Of a stretch of DNA of 64,000 nucleotides, positions 7,540 to 15,372 are shown piece by piece; the stretch's first letter is position 1; the number at the start of each line of letters is the position of its first letter. Source of the DNA: Natrinema ejinorense (GTDB lineage: Archaea; Halobacteriota; Halobacteria; Halobacteriales; Natrialbaceae); NCBI RefSeq assembly GCF_002494345.1, contig NZ_NXNI01000001.1, forward strand, positions 3,906,001-3,970,000. The letters are read 5' to 3'. The position numbers were made by a program, and so were the translations under genes. A model generated the notes under the pieces. The model was not told where the DNA came from. It ran no database searches and saw nothing but the letters and a program-made list of their open reading frames with translations.

Positions 7540-8100
7540 TCACCGGACGTCCCGTCGCATCGCGATCTCGAACCACGGACAGAGCCGAAGCTGGCGGTAC
7601 CACTCCGGATTGGAGTGCAGTCGCTCGTAGGGGACCCACATCAGCCCGGCGACCTCCTCCTCGTTGGGGTCGAGGCTGCGGTCCGTCAGCGTCAGTTGCA
7701 AGACGGCACAGACCTCGTGTTCGACGCCCGCGTTCTCGAAGTAGCGTTTGTACTCGAAGCGATCCGTTAGCTCCAGGTCGTCGTACTGATCGGGGGTGAT
7801 CCCCAGTTCCTCCTCGAGTCGCTGGCGGGTCGCTTCCTCCTGGCTCTGTCCCTCGACGGGGTGGGAGGCGACGGTGCCGTCCCAGTACGTTCCCCAGAGA
7901 CGTTTGTCCGGCGCTCGCTGGGCGAGGAGAACGTTCCCCTCGCCGTCGAAGACCAGCGACGTGAAGGCCCGATGGCGGATTCCCTCGCCGGTATGGGCGT
8001 CGAGTCGGTTGACGAGTTCGAGTTCGGTGTCGTCGGCGTCGACGGCGATCACGTCCTGTCCGGCGTTCTCGTGTTGGAGGTCCTCCTCCGGCGTGCTCAT
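7540..8100 (-). CDS. type I isopentenyl-diphosphate isomerase-like Nudix protein lacking the catalytic Cys
   Basis: A 186-residue Nudix protein aligned by eye with IDI type I. The metal ligands are in place: H36 and H43 spaced as His25/His32 of the E. coli enzyme, H80 in ASHP, and the glutamates of EHEVCAVL. The helix SQEEATRQRLEEELG follows the family. However, where E. coli Idi has the catalytic cysteine in VCGHP, this protein reads VASHP (Ala78). Canonical isomerisation of IPP to DMAPP needs that thiol, so either this is a diverged isomerase or a Nudix hydrolase acting on isoprenoid diphosphates. Haloarchaea often carry a separate type II isomerase. Name by similarity only. Confidence 0.75.
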   Translation of the reverse strand: MSTPEEDLQHENAGQDVIAVDADDTELELVNRLDAHTGEGIRHRAFTSLVFDGEGNVLLAQRAPDKRLWGTYWDGTVASHPVEGQSQEEATRQRLEEELGITPDQYDDLELTDRFEYKRYFENAGVEHEVCAVLQLTLTDRSLDPNEEEVAGLMWVPYERLHSNPEWYRQLRLCPWFEIAMRRDVR

Positions 8101-8172
8101 AGTCGTACACTCACGACGACTCTTGAAACCAGTATCGTCTCGTCCCGACGGTTTCGAATCGATACAGTCCGT

Positions 8173-9126
8173 CTATCCGCGCGTCTCGAGGGGCCACCGC
8201 TTCCCGTCGTCCGGATCCGGTCGATAGCCATCGCCGACGGCGATGGTGAGCGTCGCCGGCTCCGTCCCGAGGTGGATCGTTTCGGTCTCGAGCATCTCGC
8301 CGTCGAGGCTGTACTCGATGGCGTCGGCGTGGCTCTCGATCACCAGCGACGACGCCCGACGGCGGACGATGTGCGTGCTTTTCTGGCCGAACAGGCCCTC
8401 GAGGGCCGCGCCGCCGAGCAGATCGGTCGTCGCCGCGTCCTCGATGATCGTCACCTCGAGGAGGCCGTCTTCGACGTTTGCCTGTGCGGTTCGCGCCCCG
8501 GTAAAGCGCCGACAGTTCCCGACGAGGACGAACAGCGCCTCGCCCTCCCAGGCCCGCGCCCGCTCGCCGTTGAGTCCCGTCGCGGTCTCCACTCGCAGCG
8601 GGAGCGAGTCGAACTCGCCGACCGTCTCGAGGGTGGTTTTCACGTAGGCGAGCACGCCCAGCTCCGCCTTGCTCTCGGTGGTCGTCTCGCTGCTCGCCTC
8701 GGCGGTGATCCCGCCGACACAGGAGTTGACGAACACCCGACCGTTCGCCGTGCCGACGTCGATCTCCCGCCGGCGGCCGTCCTCGACGACGGTAAAGGCG
8801 TGCTCGAGGCCCTCGATTCCGACGTTCGCGGCGAAGTTGTTCCCCGTCCCCGCGGGGACGACGGCGACGGCGGTCGTCTCGAGGGCCTCCGCGTCGGCGA
8901 TGCCGTTGACGACGGCGTTGAGCGTGCCGTCGCCGCCGGCCGCGGCGACGAGATCCGCGCTCGGGGCGGCCTCGCGGGCGAAGCGCTTCGCGTCGCCGCT
9001 CTCCTCGGTCGTCCGGACCTCGAACCCGTGTTCGGTCGCGAGGCCGACGACCTCGTCGACGTGATCCCCGCCCCCGCTGACGGGGTTGAGAACGAGAACG
9101 CGGCCGCTCGTCTCGTGAGATGGCAT
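8173..9126 (-). CDS. diacylglycerol/lipid kinase family protein
   Basis: A 317-residue protein of the DAGK/YegS lipid kinase family, which phosphorylates lipid alcohols with ATP. Motifs: LNPVSGGG near residues 12-19, AAAGGDGTLNAVVNG (the nucleotide-binding GGDGT loop) near 61-75, and VPAGTGNNFA near 89-98; the C-terminal half has the beta-sandwich typical of the family (EYSLDGEML). The start ATG at 9126 gives a leaderless-type N-terminus just before the fold; upstream sequence belongs to the divergent PHP gene. Probable role in archaeal membrane lipid metabolism; the substrate is not visible. Confidence 0.88.
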   Translation of the reverse strand: MPSHETSGRVLVLNPVSGGGDHVDEVVGLATEHGFEVRTTEESGDAKRFAREAAPSADLVAAAGGDGTLNAVVNGIADAEALETTAVAVVPAGTGNNFAANVGIEGLEHAFTVVEDGRRREIDVGTANGRVFVNSCVGGITAEASSETTTESKAELGVLAYVKTTLETVGEFDSLPLRVETATGLNGERARAWEGEALFVLVGNCRRFTGARTAQANVEDGLLEVTIIEDAATTDLLGGAALEGLFGQKSTHIVRRRASSLVIESHADAIEYSLDGEMLETETIHLGTEPATLTIAVGDGYRPDPDDGKRWPLETRG

Positions 9127-9180
9127 ACTGCAGCCCATGCCGGCCGCATCCAAAAGGATCTGGCCGGCGTTTGCCCCGGT

Positions 9181-9897
9181 ATGTATACGGTCGATCTCCA
9201 CGCGCACACGCGATTCTTCCACGGTCGGCGCTCGCTTGGCGACCGGTTCGATCCGCTGGGCGTTCGCTTGCTCGCCGGGATGGCCAAGCGCCGCGGCCTC
9301 GACGGCGTCGCGACGACGAACCACGATTACTACACGGCGTTCGATCCCTCCCCCGCGGTCGCGACGCTGCCGGGGATCGAGATCACGACCGACCGCGGCC
9401 ACGTCCTCGTCGTCGGCCCCGATCCCCCGGCGGCGACGAAACCCGGCGCGCTCTCCCCCGAGGAGGCGGTCGCGCTGGCACACGACCGGGACTGCGCCGC
9501 CATCGTCGCCCACCCGTTTCGGAACAGTACGGTGCGAGAACTCGAGGAGGTCCCCTTCGACGCGATCGAGGTCAACGGCAAACACCCCCGCTCGCAGCCG
9601 CTCGTGGAGGAACTGGCCGCCGAGCGGGACCTGCCGCTGGTCGGCGGCAGCGACGCCCACTACCCCTTCGAGGTGGGCCGGGCGTACACGGTCGTCGAAG
9701 CGGACCGGCTCACGCCCGAGTCGATCGTCGACGCGATCCGCAACGGCCGAGTGAGCGCACGGGTCGCCCGGTCCGGCTTCGACCGCCTGCTCCGTCGGGC
9801 CTACCGAGCGATCCACGAGCGCAAACACGTGATCGACGCGATCGAACGGCCGACGCCGGGTGTCGGGACGCCGCCAGGTGAAGAAGAGTCCGACTGA
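9181..9897 (+). CDS. PHP-domain metal-dependent phosphoesterase
   Basis: A 238-residue PHP protein. Metal ligands visible in order: H7 and H9 in DLHAHTRF, H48-D49 in TTNHDYY, E67 in GIEITT, His in VAHPF, and the closing GSDAHYP. This set matches trinuclear PHP phosphoesterases of the PhoP/YciV (COG0613) type. The start ATG at 9181 places DLHAH at the very N-terminus as usual; the open frame extending upstream is the antisense of the divergent lipid kinase. It is transcribed divergently from that kinase with 54 bases between start codons. The substrate (mono-, di- or nucleoside phosphate ester) is unknown. Confidence 0.85.
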   Translation: MYTVDLHAHTRFFHGRRSLGDRFDPLGVRLLAGMAKRRGLDGVATTNHDYYTAFDPSPAVATLPGIEITTDRGHVLVVGPDPPAATKPGALSPEEAVALAHDRDCAAIVAHPFRNSTVRELEEVPFDAIEVNGKHPRSQPLVEELAAERDLPLVGGSDAHYPFEVGRAYTVVEADRLTPESIVDAIRNGRVSARVARSGFDRLLRRAYRAIHERKHVIDAIERPTPGVGTPPGEEESD

Positions 9898-9964
9898 GAG
9901 ATGTCGATCAGTCTCCCTGTGATCTCAGTCTACTGATGTCGAACTATCCTATGGTCGCACTTAA

Positions 9965-11104
9965 TCAGTAATCAACACGAATACTAGAGTACCTAGTTCC
10001 CAGATCCTCTGGTTGATAAAACCTCTCTGCCGGCATGAAATTGGTTTGTGTAATACCTCCCTTAAGTCCGTTAAATGCTACCTCCATTCGAACACCAATT
10101 TCTATGTCACCTGATTCAATATCCGTAGTCATTTCATAATCCAAGTATGACTTGTCTCCTATGACACCATCATTAGGACCAAACTCCTCGTCCACATCAC
10201 CGCTATTTGTGAGATATGGTATTTCAGCTATACCTGTATCGACATCCATCAATAATGTTGATTCTTCGCCTGAATCATCTCTTATGAACCCTTCTGCTGT
10301 TACAGAACCTCCCATTCCAACAGTCGAAATCACTCCCATGATACTCCCATCATATTTTATTGTAGCATTAGAAATGTCCTCATCAACTGATTTCTCTTCA
10401 TAAACTTCTGCTGTAGCACTAGCGTCTACTGTTAAGTATGTACTTTGCTGTGCGACACCACATCTATTGTCACTAGTTTTATAATTTGCACCGACGGTGT
10501 TAATAACTGGGATCCCTTGGTCAAGGTCTTCTGTACCATCGTCTGAAGTACCAATATGCCATGATCCACTGTTTAGAGATATTGGGCTTGAATCCTGAGT
10601 AGGACCCTCGTTAGCAATGTATTCTTCTTCTTTTTCTGATGTTTTTCTTTCGAATTCATTCAATGAAAAATCCTTCTGATATTTTTCTCCATCTACTTTA
10701 TTAATTAATGTGGCTGATCCTGAGGGGGAGTGTGAATCGTTCACAGACATAGCGGACAGTTCTTGTTTTTCATCAAATTTAAGTATAGTCTCCGTACGTG
10801 TACTATATTCGTCCTCGAAATGGAGGTGTTGATGGAATTTCACCATGTCCATTTCGTAATCCTGATCGAATGCAGAATAACGTTTTCCAGTAGTGTCAAC
10901 GATGACTTCGTCTTCGTCATTCAAGAAATATCCACGTCCGATACGAAGCGTCCCGTGTTTCTCGATTAACTTCTTAATATGTTCTTGAGGATCTAATTCA
11001 GATCCGTTTTTTGATTTAGCAGAAGCTGTTCCTACCATTGTAGTACTGACTGTAACTATTCCTTTTATCGCGTCCCTTCGTGTTGGGAATCTATCTGATT
11101 CCAT
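9965..11104 (-). CDS. Tat-exported protein of unknown function in AT-rich islet
   Basis: A 379-residue protein with a twin-arginine signal at the start (FPTRRDAIKGIVTVSTTMVG, cleavage probably near ASAKS). The mature protein is acidic, with one cysteine in NRCGVAQQ and a middle to C-terminal region of alternating small and beta-branched residues (TYLTVDASATAEVYEE, GVISTVGMGGSVTAEG), suggesting a beta-structured secreted domain. No family recognised. Codon use is markedly AT-richer than neighbours on both sides, which points to recent acquisition. A four-helix membrane protein lies just upstream on the same strand. Confidence 0.7.
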   Translation of the reverse strand: MESDRFPTRRDAIKGIVTVSTTMVGTASAKSKNGSELDPQEHIKKLIEKHGTLRIGRGYFLNDEDEVIVDTTGKRYSAFDQDYEMDMVKFHQHLHFEDEYSTRTETILKFDEKQELSAMSVNDSHSPSGSATLINKVDGEKYQKDFSLNEFERKTSEKEEEYIANEGPTQDSSPISLNSGSWHIGTSDDGTEDLDQGIPVINTVGANYKTSDNRCGVAQQSTYLTVDASATAEVYEEKSVDEDISNATIKYDGSIMGVISTVGMGGSVTAEGFIRDDSGEESTLLMDVDTGIAEIPYLTNSGDVDEEFGPNDGVIGDKSYLDYEMTTDIESGDIEIGVRMEVAFNGLKGGITQTNFMPAERFYQPEDLGTRYSSIRVDY

Positions 11105-11202
11105 TCCATCTTCTACTCATGGGGTTATAGTATAAATAACTAATTATTCTATACTAAATTTTATTTGAGCCATAATTTATATAATATCCTGCTTAGGAGC
11201 CA

Positions 11203-11574
11203 TTATAAAAGCGACCACATAGTATTCCTGAAATAGACTACTACCAATAGATAGCTAACAATAAGAACGCCAGTAATACTGAAGATGCCAATTATGGCGG
11301 AAGGATTCCCATTCATCGTTTGTGTATATTCGTTTAGGATTCCGGAAACGACTGATATCGCGAGAATCACAGCCCACATAACCATAATCGCGTAGCCAAG
11401 TTCGTCAAGGTGCGACGTTCTTGTCGCGTGTATAAGGAGAAGGAATCCACTGCCAACCGGAAGAGCAATTAAAACGTTAGTTGTGGACGATACAAAAACA
11501 TAGCTAGCAAGACTAATTCCAGCACTATAAACAATAACCGTAAGTATGATACGAACCCAATACCGTACACCCAT
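11203..11574 (-). CDS. small four-helix membrane protein beside Tat-exported orphan
   Basis: A 123-residue membrane protein with four hydrophobic segments, approximately residues 6-27, 30-48, 58-80 and 92-118. I chose the ATG at 11572-11574 because the frame upstream begins only with TTG, and a TTTATAA-type TATA box (11613-11619, minus strand) lies about 40 bases ahead. The gene is AT-rich and lies about 100 bases upstream of the Tat-exported orphan, probably in one transcription unit. No family recognised. It mirrors the arrangement at 976-2145 (exported orphan plus small membrane protein), although the sequences are not alike. Confidence 0.65.
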   Translation of the reverse strand: MGVRYWVRIILTVIVYSAGISLASYVFVSSTTNVLIALPVGSGFLLLIHATRTSHLDELGYAIMVMWAVILAISVVSGILNEYTQTMNGNPSAIIGIFSITGVLIVSYLLVVVYFRNTMWSLL

Positions 11575-11924
11575 AATTAAATGAATGCTATAGGTATATT
11601 TCAATGTTTCCCTTTATAATAATTATTATATTAATGAATAGAATGTTATATAATAAATTTAACTACCCATTCTTATAGCTCTTGGTCACTATTCGCAAAT
11701 AAACGACCGATATCATCGACTATCTACTTTCATACATGCTCTAGAAAGAGTTTTCCGCGCATACGAGACTGCCTACGGTTATCGTCCCGATCGATATCGA
11801 ACTGCTCGCTAAAGCGTTCATCGGACCACTTTTCGAGCTGGCATATGCCTTCCAGCACGTGACCGTCGACCAGCGGCCGACCGGCCGGTTGGGAGCACTC
11901 GACTGACGTGTTCGACCGATCGTC
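11575..11924. other. gene-poor transition from AT-rich islet to core
   Basis: About 350 bases. The right part of the AT-rich islet (to about 11730) holds the promoter of the membrane protein gene. From 11730 to 11924 the minus strand has an open frame in register with the Lrp gene beyond its stop codon; it contains protein-like stretches (DGHVLEGICQLEKWSDE) but no good start codon. It may be a gene remnant, or chance. Confidence 0.35.
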
Positions 11925-12338
11925 CTAGCCGAGTTCCTCGTCCAGAATCAGCCGCGTCTTCGTGCTCACGACCTCCTCCTGATCGCGGGCCTTCGTGATC
12001 AGATCGTTGACCCCGCGCGTGTCCGCGGCGTCGACCACGAGGACGACGTCCTGTTCGCCCGAGACCATCCAGACGAAGTCGACCTCGTCCCACTCGGCCA
12101 TCCGCTCGGAGACCGCCTTGGTGTCGACGTCGACCGCGACGCTGATCTCGAGCATCGCCTGCACGTTGCCGGTCCGGGTCGAGATGGTAAAGCGCTCGAT
12201 GACGTCGTCGTCCATCATGCGCTCGACGCGGTTGCGGACGGTTCCCTCGCTCGTGCCGACCTCGTCGGCGATCTCGGTGTACGGCGTGCGGGCGTCTCGC
12301 CGGAGAATATCGAGGATCTGTCGGTCCAGGTCGTCCAT
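11925..12338 (-). CDS. Lrp/AsnC-family transcriptional regulator
   Basis: A 137-residue feast/famine regulator. Residues 1-60 form the winged helix-turn-helix (MDDLDRQILDILRRDARTPY, then EIADEVGTSEGTVRNRVERM); residues about 65-135 form the RAM ligand/oligomerisation domain (WMVSGEQDVVLVVDAAD). It is divergent from carA with 102 bases between starts. A perfect palindrome, TTACGA-AAA-TCGTAA at 12375-12389, lies between the two promoters, so it likely controls itself and carA. The ligand may be an amino acid or pathway intermediate such as arginine or a pyrimidine precursor, which is inference. Confidence 0.9.
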   Translation of the reverse strand: MDDLDRQILDILRRDARTPYTEIADEVGTSEGTVRNRVERMMDDDVIERFTISTRTGNVQAMLEISVAVDVDTKAVSERMAEWDEVDFVWMVSGEQDVVLVVDAADTRGVNDLITKARDQEEVVSTKTRLILDEELG

Positions 12339-12374
12339 GGAGATGCGTACCTACGTCGAACTCGCATTTACCGA

Positions 12375-12389
12375 TTACGAAAATCGTAA
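12375..12389. promoter_or_regulatory. perfect palindrome, probable Lrp-type operator
   Basis: TTACGA-AAA-TCGTAA, a 6-3-6 perfect inverted repeat. It lies immediately upstream of a TATA-like box for the Lrp gene (GGTAAAT, minus strand, about 12365-12372) and about 20 bases upstream of the CACTTATG box used by carA. A weaker copy, TACGT-AGA-TCGTA, is at 12428-12440, abutting the carA ATG at 12441. The half-site pattern resembles binding sites of archaeal Lrp-like factors. Confidence 0.6.
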
Positions 12390-12440
12390 CTGAGCTTCGA
12401 AGACAACACTTATGATGGTCCATCCGATACGTAGATCGTA

Positions 12441-13520
12441 ATGACGGAAGCCTACGTCGCACTGGAAGGCGGTCACGTACTCGAGGGGCGTGGTCGTGCG
12501 CCAGGAACGGCTCGCGGCGAAATCGTGTTTACAACAGCGTATACGGGCTACGAAGAGAGTCTGACTGATCCCTCTTACGAGGAACAGATCCTGACCTTCT
12601 CGTACCCCCTGATCGGTAACTACGGCGTCCGCGAGGAGCGGTTCGAGGACGACCGCGTCCACCCGCGTGGCGTCGTCGCGAAGGAACTCACCGAAGACGT
12701 CGTCGACTGGCTCGCAAGCGAGGGCGTCCCGGCCGTCGACCACCTCGACACGCGCGAGATCGTCACCGACATCCGCGACGGCGGCGCCATGAAGTGTGGC
12801 ATCGCCGTCGGTGAGGACGTCACCGAAGAAGACGCGCTGGCCGAGCTCGAGCAGTGCAAGGCCATGAGCGATCACACCGACATCGGCGCACAGGTCAGCG
12901 TCGACGAGCCGGTCGCCCACGGCGCGGACAACGACGGCGAGACGGTCGCCCTGATCGACTGCGGCGCGAAGGGCTCGATCATCAGTTCGCTGCTCGAGCG
13001 TGACGCGACCGTCCACGTGTTCCCCTACGACGCCGACGTCGCCGATGTCGAGGCCGTCGACCCCGATCTCCTGTTCATCTCGAACGGTCCCGGCGACCCG
13101 GTCAACTTCGAGGGGGCCATCACGCTCGTCGAGGAATTCGTCGAGGACACGCCCGTGGCCGGCATCTGTCTCGGCCAGCAGATCGTCGCCGAGGCGCTGG
13201 GCGGCTCGACCGAGAAGATGACCTTCGGTCACCGCGGCGTCAACCAGCCGGTCCTCGACCTCGAGTCGGGGCAGGTCGTCATGACCACCCAGAACCACGG
13301 CTACACCGTCGCCGACCCCGGCGAGCACCTCGAGGTCACGCAGATCAACGTCAACGACGACACGCCCGAAGGGATCGACGGCATCGAGTACGACGTGCTC
13401 ACCCGTCAGTACCACCCCGAAGCGAACCCCGGCCCCGAAGACACCCTCGACTTCTTCGACGACGTGCTCGCTATGGCTTCCGAGCGAGCGGACACGCGAG
13501 CGGTTCCCGCCGACGACTGA
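12441..13520 (+). CDS. carA: carbamoyl-phosphate synthase small (glutaminase) subunit
   Basis: A 359-residue class I glutamine amidotransferase subunit that supplies ammonia to CarB for carbamoyl phosphate, used in pyrimidine and arginine synthesis. The N-terminal CarA-specific domain (GEIVFTTAYTGYEESLTDPS, PLIGNYGV) covers residues about 1-140. The glutaminase domain follows with the nucleophile Cys243 in GICLGQQ and the His325/Glu327 pair in YHPE. Length is normal for the family. A CACTTATG box about 30 bases before the ATG indicates a leaderless transcript. carB is not in the window. Divergent from an Lrp regulator with a shared palindrome. Confidence 0.97.
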   Translation: MTEAYVALEGGHVLEGRGRAPGTARGEIVFTTAYTGYEESLTDPSYEEQILTFSYPLIGNYGVREERFEDDRVHPRGVVAKELTEDVVDWLASEGVPAVDHLDTREIVTDIRDGGAMKCGIAVGEDVTEEDALAELEQCKAMSDHTDIGAQVSVDEPVAHGADNDGETVALIDCGAKGSIISSLLERDATVHVFPYDADVADVEAVDPDLLFISNGPGDPVNFEGAITLVEEFVEDTPVAGICLGQQIVAEALGGSTEKMTFGHRGVNQPVLDLESGQVVMTTQNHGYTVADPGEHLEVTQINVNDDTPEGIDGIEYDVLTRQYHPEANPGPEDTLDFFDDVLAMASERADTRAVPADD

Positions 13521-13802
13521 CCGTCCGGTGGCTCCGTCGCTTCTCCACGATTTCCGCCACGCAGTGGCGACTCTCCGCCGACGTGGCTCGGCGACCGAGC
13601 CACGGGACGGCGACGAAGCCGTGTGCACGATCCGAGCCGCTATCGCGTCGTGAGCCCCGGTCGAAGCGCCTCGGCTCGAGGGTCGCTGTGACCGAACGGG
13701 CGCTCGAGGAAACGTGGACTCCGACTGTCGGGCATCGATCGGACGACCCGGCGATCGCACACGTCGCCGTGTTTTTAGCCGGTGGCCCGCTATCTGGAGC
13801 CA

Positions 13803-14057
13803 ATGAGCGGCATTATCGACACGATCAAACTCGCGGGAACGCTCGTCCTCGCGCTTCCCGCCGCGATCGCCGGGCTCGAACTCCTGCTCGTTCGGGACCA
13901 AACGGCCGTCGGCGTGGCGCTTCTGGGACTCGCGATCGGCCTCGTGGCCGTCCAACACTGGCTGACGATGCCCACTGACATTCCCGAACTGCTGGTCAAG
14001 CGAGTCGTCGGAACGGTCACGAAAGAGCCCGACACCGAACCCGACGACGAACGGTAG
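13803..14057 (+). CDS. small membrane protein, hypothetical
   Basis: An 84-residue protein with two hydrophobic helices (about residues 8-28 and 34-52), a short linker DIPELLVKRVVG and an acidic tail. The ATG at 13803 is preferred over one at 13782 because a GTTTTTAG box near 13770-13775 is at leaderless-promoter distance. It resembles short haloarchaeal conserved membrane proteins but I cannot name a family. Neighbours: carA upstream, the degenerate M24 gene convergent downstream. Confidence 0.65.
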   Translation: MSGIIDTIKLAGTLVLALPAAIAGLELLLVRDQTAVGVALLGLAIGLVAVQHWLTMPTDIPELLVKRVVGTVTKEPDTEPDDER

Positions 14058-14205
14058 CGACGGGTCGATCGCTCGCCGAGCGTTATCGCCTTCTCGAGTG
14101 GCACCCACCACTCGAACGACGCAGTTGGAGACGCTGTATCCGTCCGTCTGGCCGACAGTATCGTCCAACGGTCGACACTCCACGCCCCGCAACCCGCGGC
14201 GGCGG

Positions 14206-15372
14206 TCACTCCAGGAGCGCCGTCGGCTCGAGCGATTGCGACGGCGCGGCGAGCCAGTCGGGGCGCTCGCCCTCGCCGTGGACTGCGAGCACGTCGGCGA
14301 TCCGAATCCGACTCTCCGCACCGACCTGTCCGGCCACGTCGAGTCGAACCACGCTCCCCGGGCCGACGTCGTCACCGCCGTCGATCGGCCGTTCGAGGGG
14401 TTCGAGCCCGACACCGGACACCCGCGTTTCGATCGCGTCGTCCTCGCCGAACCCGAACGAGCGTACCTCCGCCTCGAGGTCGGCTGCGACGGCGGTCACC
14501 GATTCCGGTCCGGCGGTCAACATCGATCGCGCGGAGCGAAACGACTGCGTGACGCCGACGTGGACCCGCCGCTCGCGGCCGCCGTCGCTGTCGACGACGA
14601 GCGTCCGAACCAGCCCGCCGTAGTAGCCGGTCGGCCCGCGCGGCGCAGCCTCGAGAACGATCGGCTCGCCCGGTCGGAGCGGTTCATCGGGATCGGTTCC
14701 GTCCCTCGAGTCGGGATTGACGATAGTGTTCCCGACCGGAAACGCACCCGCGCGCACGATCGCCTCGTCGATGGCGGTCCGCAACCGGGTGGTCGTCAAC
14801 GGTTCGGCGTCGGTACTCGGCTCGCCGCCGGCCGCGAGCAGCCCGTCGGCGACCGTCGCATCCGCCAGTAGCGACGCCGCTCGGCGGATCCCGGCGGCGG
14901 CGGCTCGCTGGGCGGCCGCGATCGCCGTCCGCTCGCCGTCCGTCTTCGTCGTTCGCGCCCGCTCGAGGGCGTTCGTCGACGCCAATTCGACGCCCGCCCC
15001 CTCGAGATAGAGAGCGGCGTCGTGGGGCACTCGCGGTGGCGTCAGTACCGTCCCCTCGAGTCCGCGATCCGCGAGCGTCGTTGCGAGTCGCCGGGCGGGG
15101 TGCCCGCTCGCGTCGTCGCCCGCCGACCGGACGAGCCACTCGTCGTCGTCACCGACGTACGCGATCGCGGTGAGATCAGTGGGAGGCGTCGGGCAGACGT
15201 ACCGGATTCCAGGATCGCGAGCAGTGCCGACGTGGACGACGGCCGTGGCGTCGCGGTCCGCGAGTACCGTCGAGAAGACGTCGGCCGCGTGGTCGCGGCG
15301 CTCGCGGCCGACGTCGGGGCGATCACCGATCCGGCCGCCAGCCGTGGCGTCGCGGTCGGTCCGACCGGTCAC
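14206..15372 (-). CDS. M24 (aminopeptidase P/creatinase-like) paralogue with degraded metal site
   Basis: A 388-residue protein of M24 architecture: N-terminal creatinase-like domain (to about residue 150) and a pita-bread C-domain. Compared with active members, the first metal Asp (consensus DxG in the strand before GY..D.TRT) reads VLEAAPRG, the second Asp region reads YYGGLVRT, the GHGIG histidine region reads VSGVGLE, and the final glutamate motif (TIEPG) reads VRLDVAG. So most metal ligands are gone and a peptidase activity is unlikely; a binding or scaffold role is possible. Its start overlaps the stop of the helicase gene by 4 bases (ATGA), indicating co-expression. Confidence 0.75.
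   Translation of the reverse strand: MTGRTDRDATAGGRIGDRPDVGRERRDHAADVFSTVLADRDATAVVHVGTARDPGIRYVCPTPPTDLTAIAYVGDDDEWLVRSAGDDASGHPARRLATTLADRGLEGTVLTPPRVPHDAALYLEGAGVELASTNALERARTTKTDGERTAIAAAQRAAAAGIRRAASLLADATVADGLLAAGGEPSTDAEPLTTTRLRTAIDEAIVRAGAFPVGNTIVNPDSRDGTDPDEPLRPGEPIVLEAAPRGPTGYYGGLVRTLVVDSDGGRERRVHVGVTQSFRSARSMLTAGPESVTAVAADLEAEVRSFGFGEDDAIETRVSGVGLEPLERPIDGGDDVGPGSVVRLDVAGQVGAESRIRIADVLAVHGEGERPDWLAAPSQSLEPTALLE

Noticed and set aside
11818-12462. A 214-codon minus-strand frame over the Lrp gene
   Set aside because: Its Arg-rich sequence is an alternate frame of the Lrp/AsnC gene, which has the correct start, HTH and RAM motifs.
12375-14414. A 679-codon minus-strand open frame across carA and the next small gene
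   Set aside because: It is the complement of carA's reading frame and intergenic DNA, with no domain; carA is unmistakable on the plus strand.
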